From Parendozoicomonas callyspongiae (GTDB lineage: Bacteria > Pseudomonadota > Gammaproteobacteria > Pseudomonadales > Endozoicomonadaceae): a stretch of DNA of 64,000 nucleotides. Positions within the stretch are counted from its first letter, which is position 1. Each line of letters opens with the position of its first letter. The stretch is taken from NCBI RefSeq assembly GCF_023502345.1, contig NZ_JAMFLX010000018.1, forward strand, positions 40,442-104,441, given 5' to 3'. Of the stretch, positions 36,916 to 44,995 are shown piece after piece. The translations under genes and the position numbers were made by a program. The notes beneath the pieces are model-generated. The model saw only the letters and a list, made by a program, of their open reading frames with translations, ran no database searches and was not told the DNA's origin.

Positions 36916-38585
36916 ATGGCAACACCGTTATCAAAAACACAGTCTGCTCAATCATCTCTTGAATCAATCACAGTTCACGAGAAAATAAATCCTAAGAGGG
37001 AACTTGAAAGTGATATCATAATTGGTGAATCAACTTGGAGAATTTTTGAGGAAACAGAATGTATCAAACAGTGTAGTGTTTGTATGAATGGTCTTACATC
37101 ACATAGCTACTGCACAGAGATAGAACACGCATTGTGTGAGCGTTGTGTGGAAAAATTAGAGTCAACTGGTGCAAAAGGCTCTGTTTCAGATGAAAGTGGA
37201 AAAAGGCAAAAAACTCGAAAAAGGTCACATTCAGACAGTTTTAATGATGTGTTTCCACCAGAAAAAGTAACAAAAAGTAAGTTTTCCACTTTTAATGAAA
37301 GCAGAGCCGGAAATTCTTATAAAAATTCCGAGTTTGCGTCATCCCCCACAAACAAATGGATACGGAACTCCTCTGGACGCCTCGAAAGGGTAGATACAAC
37401 AGTTAACGCAAGCAGAGCCGGTGCAAAATGTCCATTATGCGGAAATGACCCGGCTTCAGAAGATGAGAGAATAGAAATGAATAAATTCTTACAAGCAAAC
37501 TTGGATTATTATCGCCTCGTCTGCACTGTACCATACTGTGGAAGAAAAGTGAATTACCGCTGTTTGGAGGAACACTTGGCTGAACATTCAGAGATGGATG
37601 TGATTATGGCCACAAAGTACGGGCTATATTGCGGAGGCCGCTACTTTGGTTCACTTTCTTATGAGCGATTATGGAAGTCGACAATTCCTCTTAGTAGTAC
37701 AGCGCAAATAGCTGGGACTGAATGTCAAACATGGAAGCTTAAACTGATCTCGCCACCAACAGATGAACCGTTATGTTACAGAAAAGATGGTAAAGCCGAT
37801 GTGGATAAGTTGAATATGGTATCTCACTATAATAATTTATATGGACATAAAATGGAAAATTTATTTATGGGGTGGATTATTTATTAGATCATCGTTTGTT
37901 GCCAAAATTAAAAGATGCTGATGAGGTTCCTGGCGTGACAGGAATATACGCATTTGCATGTCTGGATATTGATAGAAAAAAACTGTCTGATTTGGATGTT
38001 ATAGATGATGTCAAGACTCATATTTTTTGGGTACAAAAAAAGGAGTATGACAGTGAGGATTCTCAAAGTAGGGCGGGGCTTTATATAAAGCCATCCCCTT
38101 TTAAATTACTACCTAAATATAAACAAGATGAATCAATACTGACATTTGATGTGCCGCCAGGGTATGATGAATTTAACAGGTATTCTAGGGAAGTCTTGCA
38201 TCTTGCACGCAATGGGCACAACAAACATGATATGAAGCAACTGTTTATGTTTGGCACTAATTATGCCAGGCTGCTAGATGATGTCATTAAAAAGAAACAG
38301 CATTCAGAGACTTTCTGTTTTGTAAATCCGCTCATGTTTAATATACAGATTACTGCAGCAGGCAGAGCATGTTACATCATAGGCCATGGGCAGCGACTGT
38401 ACCCGGAAGTAGATTCGAGTGGAAAAGTATGTAAAGTTATCCAGAGGGATCCTGAATACGATGCACATCCCTGCGGTATCGAATACCACATCACACCCAG
38501 TTATGATGACAAAATATACTCCAGGATTGAATTTAAGTCCAAAGACAGGCCTGATATTGTAGCCTGTGCGCAACGGAATAACTGA
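36916..38585 (+). pseudogene. RING/TRAF-type zinc-finger protein B, frameshifted
   Basis: Paralogue of the preceding gene. The ATG at 36916 has GGAGG 8 nt upstream. Frame one (to 37887) shows a RING pattern: C58, C61, C71, H76, C79, C82 (counted from the ATG at 36901), then after about 95 polar residues C177 and C180 (AKCPLCGND), giving all eight ligand positions. A TRAF-type finger follows at C208, C213, H225, H229. Frame two (37872-38585) carries the C-terminal domain (QLFMFGTNYARLLDD, SRIEFKSKDRPDIVA). Adding one G to the GGGG run at about 37870 joins FMG to VDYLLD, matching HGVDY in protein A. The linker is Ser/Lys-rich and holds two SRAG repeats. Probable host-directed E3-like protein if intact. 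Confidence 0.75.
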
Positions 38586-38597
38586 AGTAACTGCTCA

Positions 38598-38666
38598 TTT
38601 TTACCATGGAAATGTCCACTGCATTCTCATTTTTCGTGGTGGGCATTTCCCGCTCATGGCTGTTTG
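38598..38666. repeat. Hairpin repeat family, copy R2
   Basis: Starts TTTTTACCATGGAAATG and ends CATTTCCCGCTCATGGCTGT. The inner arms GGAAATGTCCACT and GGTGGGCATTTCC pair with two mismatches, around GCATTCTCATTTTTCGT. It lies 13 bp after the stop of gene B and about 500 bp from the nearly identical copy R3, in the same orientation. Confidence 0.8.
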
Positions 38667-38789
38667 CAGGCAAAAGTAGACTTTCGATAGGTCGTATCTT
38701 GGTATTACTGGGCTGCAGCCAATCGACTGAAAAGTTTGCCTACGAATTCTGAGCAGTTACTCACTGAAGCAAACTACAAAAACACATTT

Positions 38790-39407
38790 TCAAGAAGGCG
38801 TGGGAACTTCCGAAACAGTTTTCTTGCAGATTTCTTTAAAACAGTTGATATCTTCCTGTAGACGGTTTATTTCTTCAATAATCAATTTGTGTTGTGTCTT
38901 CAAAATATCAACTTCAAATTTAAGTTCTTCCTCAAGCTTTTTTTCTTCACTCCTTCTCTTGTTCTCATTTATTCTATTTTTAACTTTCCGGCGAAGATTT
39001 TTGGTGACTCGTATTTCACAATCAGATAATTTTTTCGTTTTATACAGTGCTTTTAGTTCATTATTGGGGATTTTCGCAACTGAATCTTCTGTAATACCAA
39101 GTTTTGCAAGTAGATACTTGTGATCGATTGCATTGGATGGCCGTGGATTTTTTTGGACAGTTCTCTTTACCATGGAAATGCCCGCTGCATTCTCATTTTT
39201 CGGGGTGGATATTTCCCGCTCTTGGCTGTTTGATAACTGAGGGGTTGATGTGGTGTTATTTACTACAGAACCTTGTTCTGTGTTTACAACGTTTGAAGCG
39301 AGACTGGCTTTGCAAGATCCTTCTACTTCTGGTGAGTTTTGCGTTGTGCAAGAATAAGCAGCAGAAGAGCTGGATGGGATTCCCGAATAACTGTTTGTTG
39401 TGTCCAT
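38790..39407 (-). CDS. bZIP protein resembling eukaryotic Maf transcription factors
   Basis: A 205-residue protein with a Ser/Thr/Asn-rich head (1-90) and a C-terminal basic leucine zipper. The basic region LRRKVKNRINENKRR carries the exact bZIP spacing N-x7-R-x9-L (N144, R152, L162). Zipper positions continue every seven residues (L169, I176, L183, F190), with a-position residues V166, I180 and I187. Upstream residues 105-135 (ITEDSVAKIPNNELKALYK, then KLSDCEI) resemble the extended homology region that precedes the basic region in Maf proteins. bZIP factors bind DNA as dimers in eukaryotic nuclei and are not expected in bacteria. It has no signal peptide; AAGG precedes the ATG. A hairpin repeat (39166-39232) lies inside the frame and encodes residues about 58-81. 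Role as a host nuclear effector is inferred. Confidence 0.75.
   Translation of the reverse strand: MDTTNSYSGIPSSSSAAYSCTTQNSPEVEGSCKASLASNVVNTEQGSVVNNTTSTPQLSNSQEREISTPKNENAAGISMVKRTVQKNPRPSNAIDHKYLLAKLGITEDSVAKIPNNELKALYKTKKLSDCEIRVTKNLRRKVKNRINENKRRSEEKKLEEELKFEVDILKTQHKLIIEEINRLQEDINCFKEICKKTVSEVPTPS
39166..39232. repeat. Hairpin repeat family, copy R3, inside the bZIP gene
   Basis: Starts TTTACCATGGAAATGCCC, ends ATTTCCCGCTCTTGGCTGT, and is nearly identical to R2. It is read through in the minus-strand frame of the bZIP gene as QEREISTPKNENAAGISMVK without a stop. It falls in the disordered head of that protein, where insertion is tolerable. Confidence 0.8.
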
Positions 39408-39769
39408 AATGCTGGAACCTTATATAAAATTTGCCTGATGAACTATTAGTCAAAGATTATTAATCATCGTTCATAGCAAGCCGGTTAGCGCTGCTTGTAT
39501 TCCATTGATTCTGGTCGTCTTTCTATTACAATTGATGAGCGTTATAGTTGGCAGTATTGATACGGGATCAAAACCATGGAGGCCCGACTGGCCGAGGGGT
39601 GGAAGCAGGAACTGATGTCCATGTCGAGTCATTTATAGGGTCTCTAACTTCCGTTAATAGTCGACGCCATCTCTCACTGAGGCTGCCTTCCGGCAAGCGT
39701 TAAACGCTGGATTCAAACACTCATTAAATCGGTGTAATGGATTCATTTATGATCCCGCCTCAAAAGGTT
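39408..39769. other. Gene-free gap inside the island
   Basis: About 360 bp between the bZIP and the death-fold-like genes. It contains a short palindrome (AGCGTTAAACGCT near 39698) and a 20-codon frame opening at 39577 (MEARLAEGWKQELMSMSSHL) that may be a decayed coding remnant. GGGATC near 39567 and GATCCC near 39751 are inverted. I see no complete gene or identifiable insertion sequence. Confidence 0.4.
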
Positions 39770-40765
39770 CTATTGTTTTGATAAGGGTTTTTGTCGATCT
39801 ATAATACGATGTCGCATCTCTTTAATTAAATGTTCCTGACCCATATCCTTAAAAACCTGAATTAGCCCCATGGCAAAACCTTTATTTCCCGGAGCGTGGG
39901 TTTTAGGGTATCTATGCTTGTTCTCTATTGCCCGCATTAAAGCTATATATTGGTCAGATGGAGTTTGTATCATTAACCATTGTGTTAACGCTTGTGTGCA
40001 GTCGAACTCACTTGCAACCTCGTTTACGAGGTGAGAGCATTTTTGGGACAGGAAACTTAGAAAAAGTCGCGTTTCAATATTCCCGGTTGAGTGAAAACCC
40101 TGTAGATCCCCGTCTGCCTGGCTTGTGGCTGCTGCTGGCGTGCCTTTACTGATTTCCTCGGTCTTTTCTCTCCCCGCACTAACTTGACCTTGCAACCTAT
40201 CTATTTGTGCTTTGAGATGAAGGCTTTCCGAACGCCGTTCCACTCTTTCTTGCTGTAATTGATCTTTTAGTTGGCTGCATTGGCTGTATAGTTGAGTTAA
40301 TTCTTGTTTTAGTACTGCTATCTCTCTATCTTTTTCCTCCGGGCTTGCAGCCGATATGGGAGTTTGACTGGCACTTGTACCAGTAAGCTGAGCAGTAGGT
40401 TGGGTATGACTTGGTGATGGCTGTAAAATATCCTTAAACTTCTTGTCCAGTATTGCTGCATATTTTCCTAAACCATAATTATTATACACTTCTATCAGTG
40501 TATTTATTTTTTCCGGTAAGGTCTTTTGGCTGGCTTTGTCATATCGATCTATTATCATCATCAATACCCTTTGGCTCTGACCAGTGTTCCCCATAGCGCT
40601 TAAGTCTAACCATTCAACTTCTAAAGCAGTTGCAATTTGTACAAAATGGGCCGAACTTTCTTTAATACAAGGGCCGACCTTGCTGGCCAAAGTATATTCA
40701 AGCGTTGGAGGCTGCGCGGGTGGATAAATTGGCGTTGCACCTGATATTCCAGTATTGCCATACAT
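39770..40765 (-). CDS. Coiled-coil protein with two death-fold-like helical segments
   Basis: I start at the ATG at 40765, which has AGGAG 9 nt upstream; the frame is open 25 codons further. The 331-residue protein has a first helical module at about 21-111 (LASKVGPCIKESSAHFVQIA, ALEVEWLDL, KINTLIEVYNNYGLGKYAAI), which resembles a six-helix death domain. A Ser/Thr/Pro linker follows, then a coiled coil at about 145-197 (DREIAVLKQELTQLYSQCSQ). A second helical module at about 233-323 (QKCSHLVNEVASEFDCTQAL, FAMGLIQVFKDMGQEHLIKE) also resembles a death-fold domain. No signal peptide. Death-fold proteins mediate apoptosis and innate immune assemblies in animals; fold assignment is by eye and tentative. 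Confidence 0.65.
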   Translation of the reverse strand: MYGNTGISGATPIYPPAQPPTLEYTLASKVGPCIKESSAHFVQIATALEVEWLDLSAMGNTGQSQRVLMMIIDRYDKASQKTLPEKINTLIEVYNNYGLGKYAAILDKKFKDILQPSPSHTQPTAQLTGTSASQTPISAASPEEKDREIAVLKQELTQLYSQCSQLKDQLQQERVERRSESLHLKAQIDRLQGQVSAGREKTEEISKGTPAAATSQADGDLQGFHSTGNIETRLFLSFLSQKCSHLVNEVASEFDCTQALTQWLMIQTPSDQYIALMRAIENKHRYPKTHAPGNKGFAMGLIQVFKDMGQEHLIKEMRHRIIDRQKPLSKQ

Positions 40766-41050
40766 AATAAAATTCTCCTGTAGTTTTTTAAGCCTTTGAA
40801 AAGCATCTTGCTTAATAAGAGTCACTTTTCTCTGTTTCACAAATGCTGTTCTAAGCGATTTTGCATCTGCTTAGCTGTTAGTCTTTATCACACAGGATAT
40901 GTTCATAACGATTATGTCAGGCTGGTTCAGCGCGCTTGCAGTAGGAGGGTATTTATACACGGAACACAATATTGTCGTCTCCCTCTGTAGCTGGGCAGCA
41001 TATATCTCTACTGCTATCATGCTGCCATTTTGCATAATCGTGGCACTGAT

Positions 41051-41833
41051 ATGAATGAGATGACCGGGGATTCCGAGCAGTACCTCAAGAAAAAGACGTT
41101 TTTCGACAGCCTGCTGACCATATATGGCCGCAAGCCTGTGCTGGAAGCTCTGCAGGATAAAAACCTGGATATCTACCGACTGCATCTGGCGGATAGCAAT
41201 AGACCAGCCGGTATTATCAGCGATATCATCCGGGAAGCAGAAGCTCGTGGTGTAGAGATTCTTTATCACGATAAAAAGGTACTTTCCCGAATTTCCCGCA
41301 ACGGTAAGCAGGACCAGGGCGTTGCGGCTGACCTCAGGCTTGCCCGCCAGCAGACGCTGGAGGAGTTTCTGGAGCAGAAGGGCGGTAAATCTTTCAAACT
41401 GGTAGCACTGGATCGTATTACTAACCCCCAGAACCTTGGCATGATTATTCGCTCGGTCTGTGCCGGTAATGCGGATGGTCTGTTATTGCCCAGAGCCGGG
41501 TGTGCAGCTTTGTCGCCTCTGGTTATCAAGGCCAGCACCGGTACTCTGTTTAAAGCACCGCTGATTTATTGCGATACTCTGGAATCTGGCCTGAAGGCAC
41601 TGGAGCAGGCGGGAGTCACCTGCTGTGCTTTATCGTCTCATGCGAATGATTCACTGTTTGCCTTCTCACCCAAAGGTTCAGTGGCTTATGTGCTGGGGAA
41701 TGAAACCGAGGGGGTCAGTGATAAAGTCTTTTCCCTTTGTGATCAGAAACTGAGTATTCCTATGAATAATGGGGTTGAGTCTCTGAATGTTGCCATCACC
41801 GCTGCCTTGATTGCTTTTCATGGAGCATCCTGA
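41051..41833 (+). CDS. TrmH-family (SpoU) 2'-O-ribose RNA methyltransferase
   Basis: SAM-dependent methyltransferase with a trefoil-knot (SPOUT) fold. The N-terminal substrate-binding domain begins YGRKPVLEALQDKNLDIYRL. The three SpoU motifs are clear: ALDRITNPQNLGMIIRSV (motif 1, Asn and Arg), YVLGNETEGVSDKV (motif 2, GNE-x-EG) and LSIPMNNGVESLNVAITAAL (motif 3). The ATG at 41051 is preferred to an upstream in-frame TTG. It is probably an rRNA or tRNA 2'-O-methyltransferase near RlmB; the exact target cannot be told. The gene is the first conserved chromosomal gene to the right of the island and is convergent with the lacI-type gene. Confidence 0.9.
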   Translation: MNEMTGDSEQYLKKKTFFDSLLTIYGRKPVLEALQDKNLDIYRLHLADSNRPAGIISDIIREAEARGVEILYHDKKVLSRISRNGKQDQGVAADLRLARQQTLEEFLEQKGGKSFKLVALDRITNPQNLGMIIRSVCAGNADGLLLPRAGCAALSPLVIKASTGTLFKAPLIYCDTLESGLKALEQAGVTCCALSSHANDSLFAFSPKGSVAYVLGNETEGVSDKVFSLCDQKLSIPMNNGVESLNVAITAALIAFHGAS

Positions 41834-41857
41834 AAGACAGGGTCAATATTTGAAGAC

Positions 41858-41878
41858 AAGGCTGGTTAAACCGGCCTT
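41858..41878. terminator. Hairpin between convergent genes
   Basis: AAGGCTGGT (41858-41866) and ACCGGCCTT (41870-41878) pair with one G-U mismatch around TAA, between the methyltransferase stop and the LacI-type stop, which it overlaps. There is no long T run; a bidirectional terminator is likely by position only. Confidence 0.4.
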
Positions 41879-42866
41879 ATCTCATTGCGACACTGCCTCG
41901 AATAATCAACTCATGAGGGAGCAGCCTGTCTCTGGCAGGTAGTCCTTTCATACTATCCATAAGGGACTGCATGGTGACTCTGCCCAGTTCAACCCGTGGT
42001 TGCAAAATGGTGGTCAGGGTAGGGAAGCAGTAACTGCCGATGGGAAGACCATCAAACCCCATAACCGACAGTTGTTCCGGAACGGAAATACCCAAACTCC
42101 GTGCCTGGTGAAGAACACCTATCGCCTGCGTATCTGCATGGCAGAAGATGGCCGTTGGCGGCTCTGCAAGAGAGTGAAAGTAACGCATGGCATTACTGCC
42201 ACCGTCCGGGTTATACGCTTCGGCAACAATCAGCTGTTCATCGAATGGAATATTAGTGGCCGCCAAGGCTTCTTTATATCCCTGTAATCGACAGACTGTC
42301 AGGGGGTTATCTCCCATTCCGGTGACACAACCGATCCGGTGATGACCAAGTTTAATCAGGTACTCAGTGGCTTCCTTGGCAGCAGCCCTGTTATCAATGC
42401 CAACAGTAGGCAGCTTACGGTCTGGTTCATACTCACAGGCCATAACCAGTGGAGGCAGTGAGCTGTTAAGTTTGGCTTTCAACGGCTTTGGTAGTGGAAC
42501 CCCCAGAAGAATCAGCCCATCCGCCTGGCGTGTGTAGACCAGTTCGCTGTAAATCCTATCCCGTTCCTGCTGGCTGGCATCCCCAAGAACAACCAGATAA
42601 TCGTTGGCGACAGCTTCCTGTTCTATCCCTTTTATGATTTCTGAATAGAACGGGTTATCAATATCTGACACAACTACGACAACGGTTCGGGTCTCATTGC
42701 GCCTTAAACTTCTTGCCTGGGAATTGATCTTATAACCGGTCTCGATAACTGCCTGTTCCACACGCAGGCGGGTTGTCTCGCTGACACTTTCCGGTTTAAC
42801 CAGCGTGCGCGAGACAGTCGCGGTAGATACGTTCGCCAGTAGAGCAACATCCTTCATCGTTGCCAT
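41877..42866 (-). CDS. LacI-family transcriptional regulator of the sugar operon
   Basis: A 329-residue repressor with the standard LacI plan. The N-terminal helix-turn-helix is KDVALLANVSTATVSRTLVK, with the hinge helix near residues 45-58 (INSQARSLRRNETRTVVVVV). A periplasmic-binding-protein-like effector domain follows (ADGLILLGVPLPK, VGIDNRAAAKEATEYLIKLG, LSVMGFDGLPIGSYCFP). It is the last gene of the ABC sugar operon. Two palindromes with a CG centre and TGTAA/TTACA arms at 47705-47718 and 48874-48893 are the typical shape of LacI-family operators, so autoregulation of the whole unit is likely. Ligand probably the imported sugar or a derivative. Confidence 0.93.
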   Translation of the reverse strand: MATMKDVALLANVSTATVSRTLVKPESVSETTRLRVEQAVIETGYKINSQARSLRRNETRTVVVVVSDIDNPFYSEIIKGIEQEAVANDYLVVLGDASQQERDRIYSELVYTRQADGLILLGVPLPKPLKAKLNSSLPPLVMACEYEPDRKLPTVGIDNRAAAKEATEYLIKLGHHRIGCVTGMGDNPLTVCRLQGYKEALAATNIPFDEQLIVAEAYNPDGGSNAMRYFHSLAEPPTAIFCHADTQAIGVLHQARSLGISVPEQLSVMGFDGLPIGSYCFPTLTTILQPRVELGRVTMQSLMDSMKGLPARDRLLPHELIIRGSVAMR

Positions 42867-42887
42867 ACATATTTCCCTGAAATATCG

Positions 42888-43958
42888 CTATAAACGTTCT
42901 TGGTTCTTAGAGCCAAGTAATAATGACAGCTGCTGTTTGCTGACTCCCGAGTCTGCGAAATCATCAAAGCTTCGCTCGGTAACCGGGATGATATGCTCCT
43001 GAATAAAGCGGGCTCCCTCTTTGGCTCCCACTATGCTGTCTTTCAGGCAACATTCCCATTCAAGAACGGCCCAGCCATCAAAATCATACTGCGCCAGTTT
43101 GCTGAAGATTCCGTTGAAATCAATCTGCCCGTCTCCGAGTGAACGGAAGCGACCGGGACGATCAATCCAGTCCTGATATCCACCATAAACACCGGAACGC
43201 TCATTGCAATTCAGTTCAGCATCTTTTACGTGGAAAGCCTTGATCCGTTGATGGTAACGGTCAATAAATCCGAGGTAGTCGAGCTGTTGCAGAACAAAGT
43301 GGCTAGGGTCGTATAAAATATGACAACGTGGGTGATTATCAACAAGATCGAGAAAATATTCAAAGCTGGCACCATCATGGAGGTCTTCTCCGGGATGCAG
43401 TTCAAAGCAGATATCGGTATCTGCCTGGTCGAAAGCATTGAGTATCGGTTTCCACCTTTCTGCCAGCTGGGCAAACGCTTCCTCAACTAACCCCTTGGGT
43501 CTTTGGGGCCATGGGTAGATAAATGGCCAGGCCAGTGACCCTGAGAATGATGCACAGGCTTTAAGACCAAGGTTGGCTGAAGCCTCAGCTGTCATCAGCA
43601 TCTGTTCATGGGCCCAGTCATGCAGGCTTTGAGCGTTTTTTCGATACGCTTCCGGTGCAAACTGACTGTAGAGTGGCAGGTAAGCTGGATGCACAGCCAT
43701 TAACTGGCCCTGCAGATGGGTGGACAGCTCAGTGATTTGAATGTTTTTATCAGCAAGCTTTTCTTTCAGTTCTCTACACCATGTAGGATCAGATGCGGCT
43801 TTATCCAGTGGAAATATTGATGCATCAATTGTGGGAACCTGAATCCCTTTAAAACCACAGGACGAAGCCCACTCTGCCAGAGTGTCCAGATGGTTAAAGG
43901 GTGCATCCGGCCTGATAAATTGCGCAAGAAATATTGCCGGTCCTTTTAGCGTTTTCAA
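42888..43958 (-). CDS. Sugar phosphate isomerase/epimerase-like TIM-barrel protein
   Basis: A 356-residue xylose-isomerase-like TIM barrel. The TTG start has AAGGAG about 7 nt upstream. Metal-ligand candidates appear at the usual barrel positions: FELHPGEDLHDG (Glu, His), HILYDPSHFVL (Asp, His), KAFHVKDAELN (His, Asp) and WAVLEWECCL (Glu). Homologues occur beside Gfo/Idh-type oxidoreductases and act on keto- or inositol-type sugars. The substrate here is not known. It is the fifth gene of the operon, 50 bp after the permease and 21 bp before the regulator. Confidence 0.85.
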   Translation of the reverse strand: MKTLKGPAIFLAQFIRPDAPFNHLDTLAEWASSCGFKGIQVPTIDASIFPLDKAASDPTWCRELKEKLADKNIQITELSTHLQGQLMAVHPAYLPLYSQFAPEAYRKNAQSLHDWAHEQMLMTAEASANLGLKACASFSGSLAWPFIYPWPQRPKGLVEEAFAQLAERWKPILNAFDQADTDICFELHPGEDLHDGASFEYFLDLVDNHPRCHILYDPSHFVLQQLDYLGFIDRYHQRIKAFHVKDAELNCNERSGVYGGYQDWIDRPGRFRSLGDGQIDFNGIFSKLAQYDFDGWAVLEWECCLKDSIVGAKEGARFIQEHIIPVTERSFDDFADSGVSKQQLSLLLGSKNQERL

Positions 43959-44008
43959 AGTCTGACTCCTTATTCATTATGTTGTATGACTGAACCAGGA
44001 AGAATTGA

Positions 44009-44995
44009 TCAGTCACTTTTCTTATTCTGGAAAAGCACTGCAAGCAGAATGATGATCCCTTTGACCAGGCCGTTTAAGAAAGGTGGAATAGCTGCGGCAA
44101 TAAGAATGCCTTCAATCATCTGCAGCATAATGGCGCCAAGGAATGTTCCGGCAATACGACCACGGCCACCACTCATGGCCGCTCCTCCGATAGCAACAGC
44201 GGCTATGGCATCCAACTCAAAAAATATACCGGCATTAACGGCTGTTATTGATGTCAGGCGGCCGATTAACAGAAATGCAGAGATACCAGATAAAGCACCG
44301 ATAATACAGAAGGTGATAATCTTCACCCGGTGTACATTAATACCGGTCAGTCGTGCTGCCTCTTCATTGGAACCAACGGCATAGACATACCGGCCAAATT
44401 TGGTCTGGGACATCAGCAGGTGCATGGCAACGGCCAGGAAGACAAATATCAAAGCCAGGTGAGGTACACCGAGGGTACGGCCATTAACAACTGTGGTAAT
44501 AGCCGACAGAACATTCATATCAACATTAAATGGGCCACCCTGGCCAATCTGAACAATGATCGAGCGGTAGGCAGACATAGTTGCCAAAGTAACTATAAAG
44601 GCAGCTATTCGCCCCTTAGTGATAAACATGCCGTTTATCCACCCGAGAATGCTACCGAACAGACTGCAGAACAGCAGGGTGACAACAATACTCTCAGTGG
44701 TGTTGAAAACGACAACTCCCAGGCCGGAGACCAGAGCAACGATTGCACCTACAGAGAGATCAATATTTCCAGAGATAATCACCAGTGTCATACCGAGGGC
44801 AATCACACCTTTGATAGCTGACTGTTTAAGCAGTGTTGATAAGCTGGTGTAGGTCAGGTAGTCCGGATTAATTATGGTGGCGATCACTGCCAGTACAGCA
44901 AATGAGATCAGGTAAGGGTGGTTCGAGAAGAAACGCTTCAAGGCTTCACCTTTGGCTTTCTGCTGAACCATTATGGCATCACTGGTTAATCGCAT
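44009..44995 (-). CDS. Ribose-type ABC transporter permease
   Basis: Inner-membrane permease of the RbsC/XylH/AraH class. The ATG at 44995 has GGAGG 6 nt upstream, which decides the start; the frame is open further into the ATPase gene. Of 329 residues, most lie in about ten hydrophobic segments. Family blocks are VIISGNIDLSVGAIVALVSG, YAVGSNEEAARLTGINV (the EAA-like coupling loop) and IAAVAIGGAAMSGGRGRIAG. It overlaps the ATPase gene by 17 bp and partners with it and the lipoprotein at 46558-47550 for sugar import. Confidence 0.93.
   Translation of the reverse strand: MRLTSDAIMVQQKAKGEALKRFFSNHPYLISFAVLAVIATIINPDYLTYTSLSTLLKQSAIKGVIALGMTLVIISGNIDLSVGAIVALVSGLGVVVFNTTESIVVTLLFCSLFGSILGWINGMFITKGRIAAFIVTLATMSAYRSIIVQIGQGGPFNVDMNVLSAITTVVNGRTLGVPHLALIFVFLAVAMHLLMSQTKFGRYVYAVGSNEEAARLTGINVHRVKIITFCIIGALSGISAFLLIGRLTSITAVNAGIFFELDAIAAVAIGGAAMSGGRGRIAGTFLGAIMLQMIEGILIAAAIPPFLNGLVKGIIILLAVLFQNKKSD

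Noticed and set aside
39568..39756. GGGATC/GATCCC pair and palindrome as ends of an insertion sequence
   Set aside because: The matches are only 6 bp, no transposase lies between them and no target duplication is visible.
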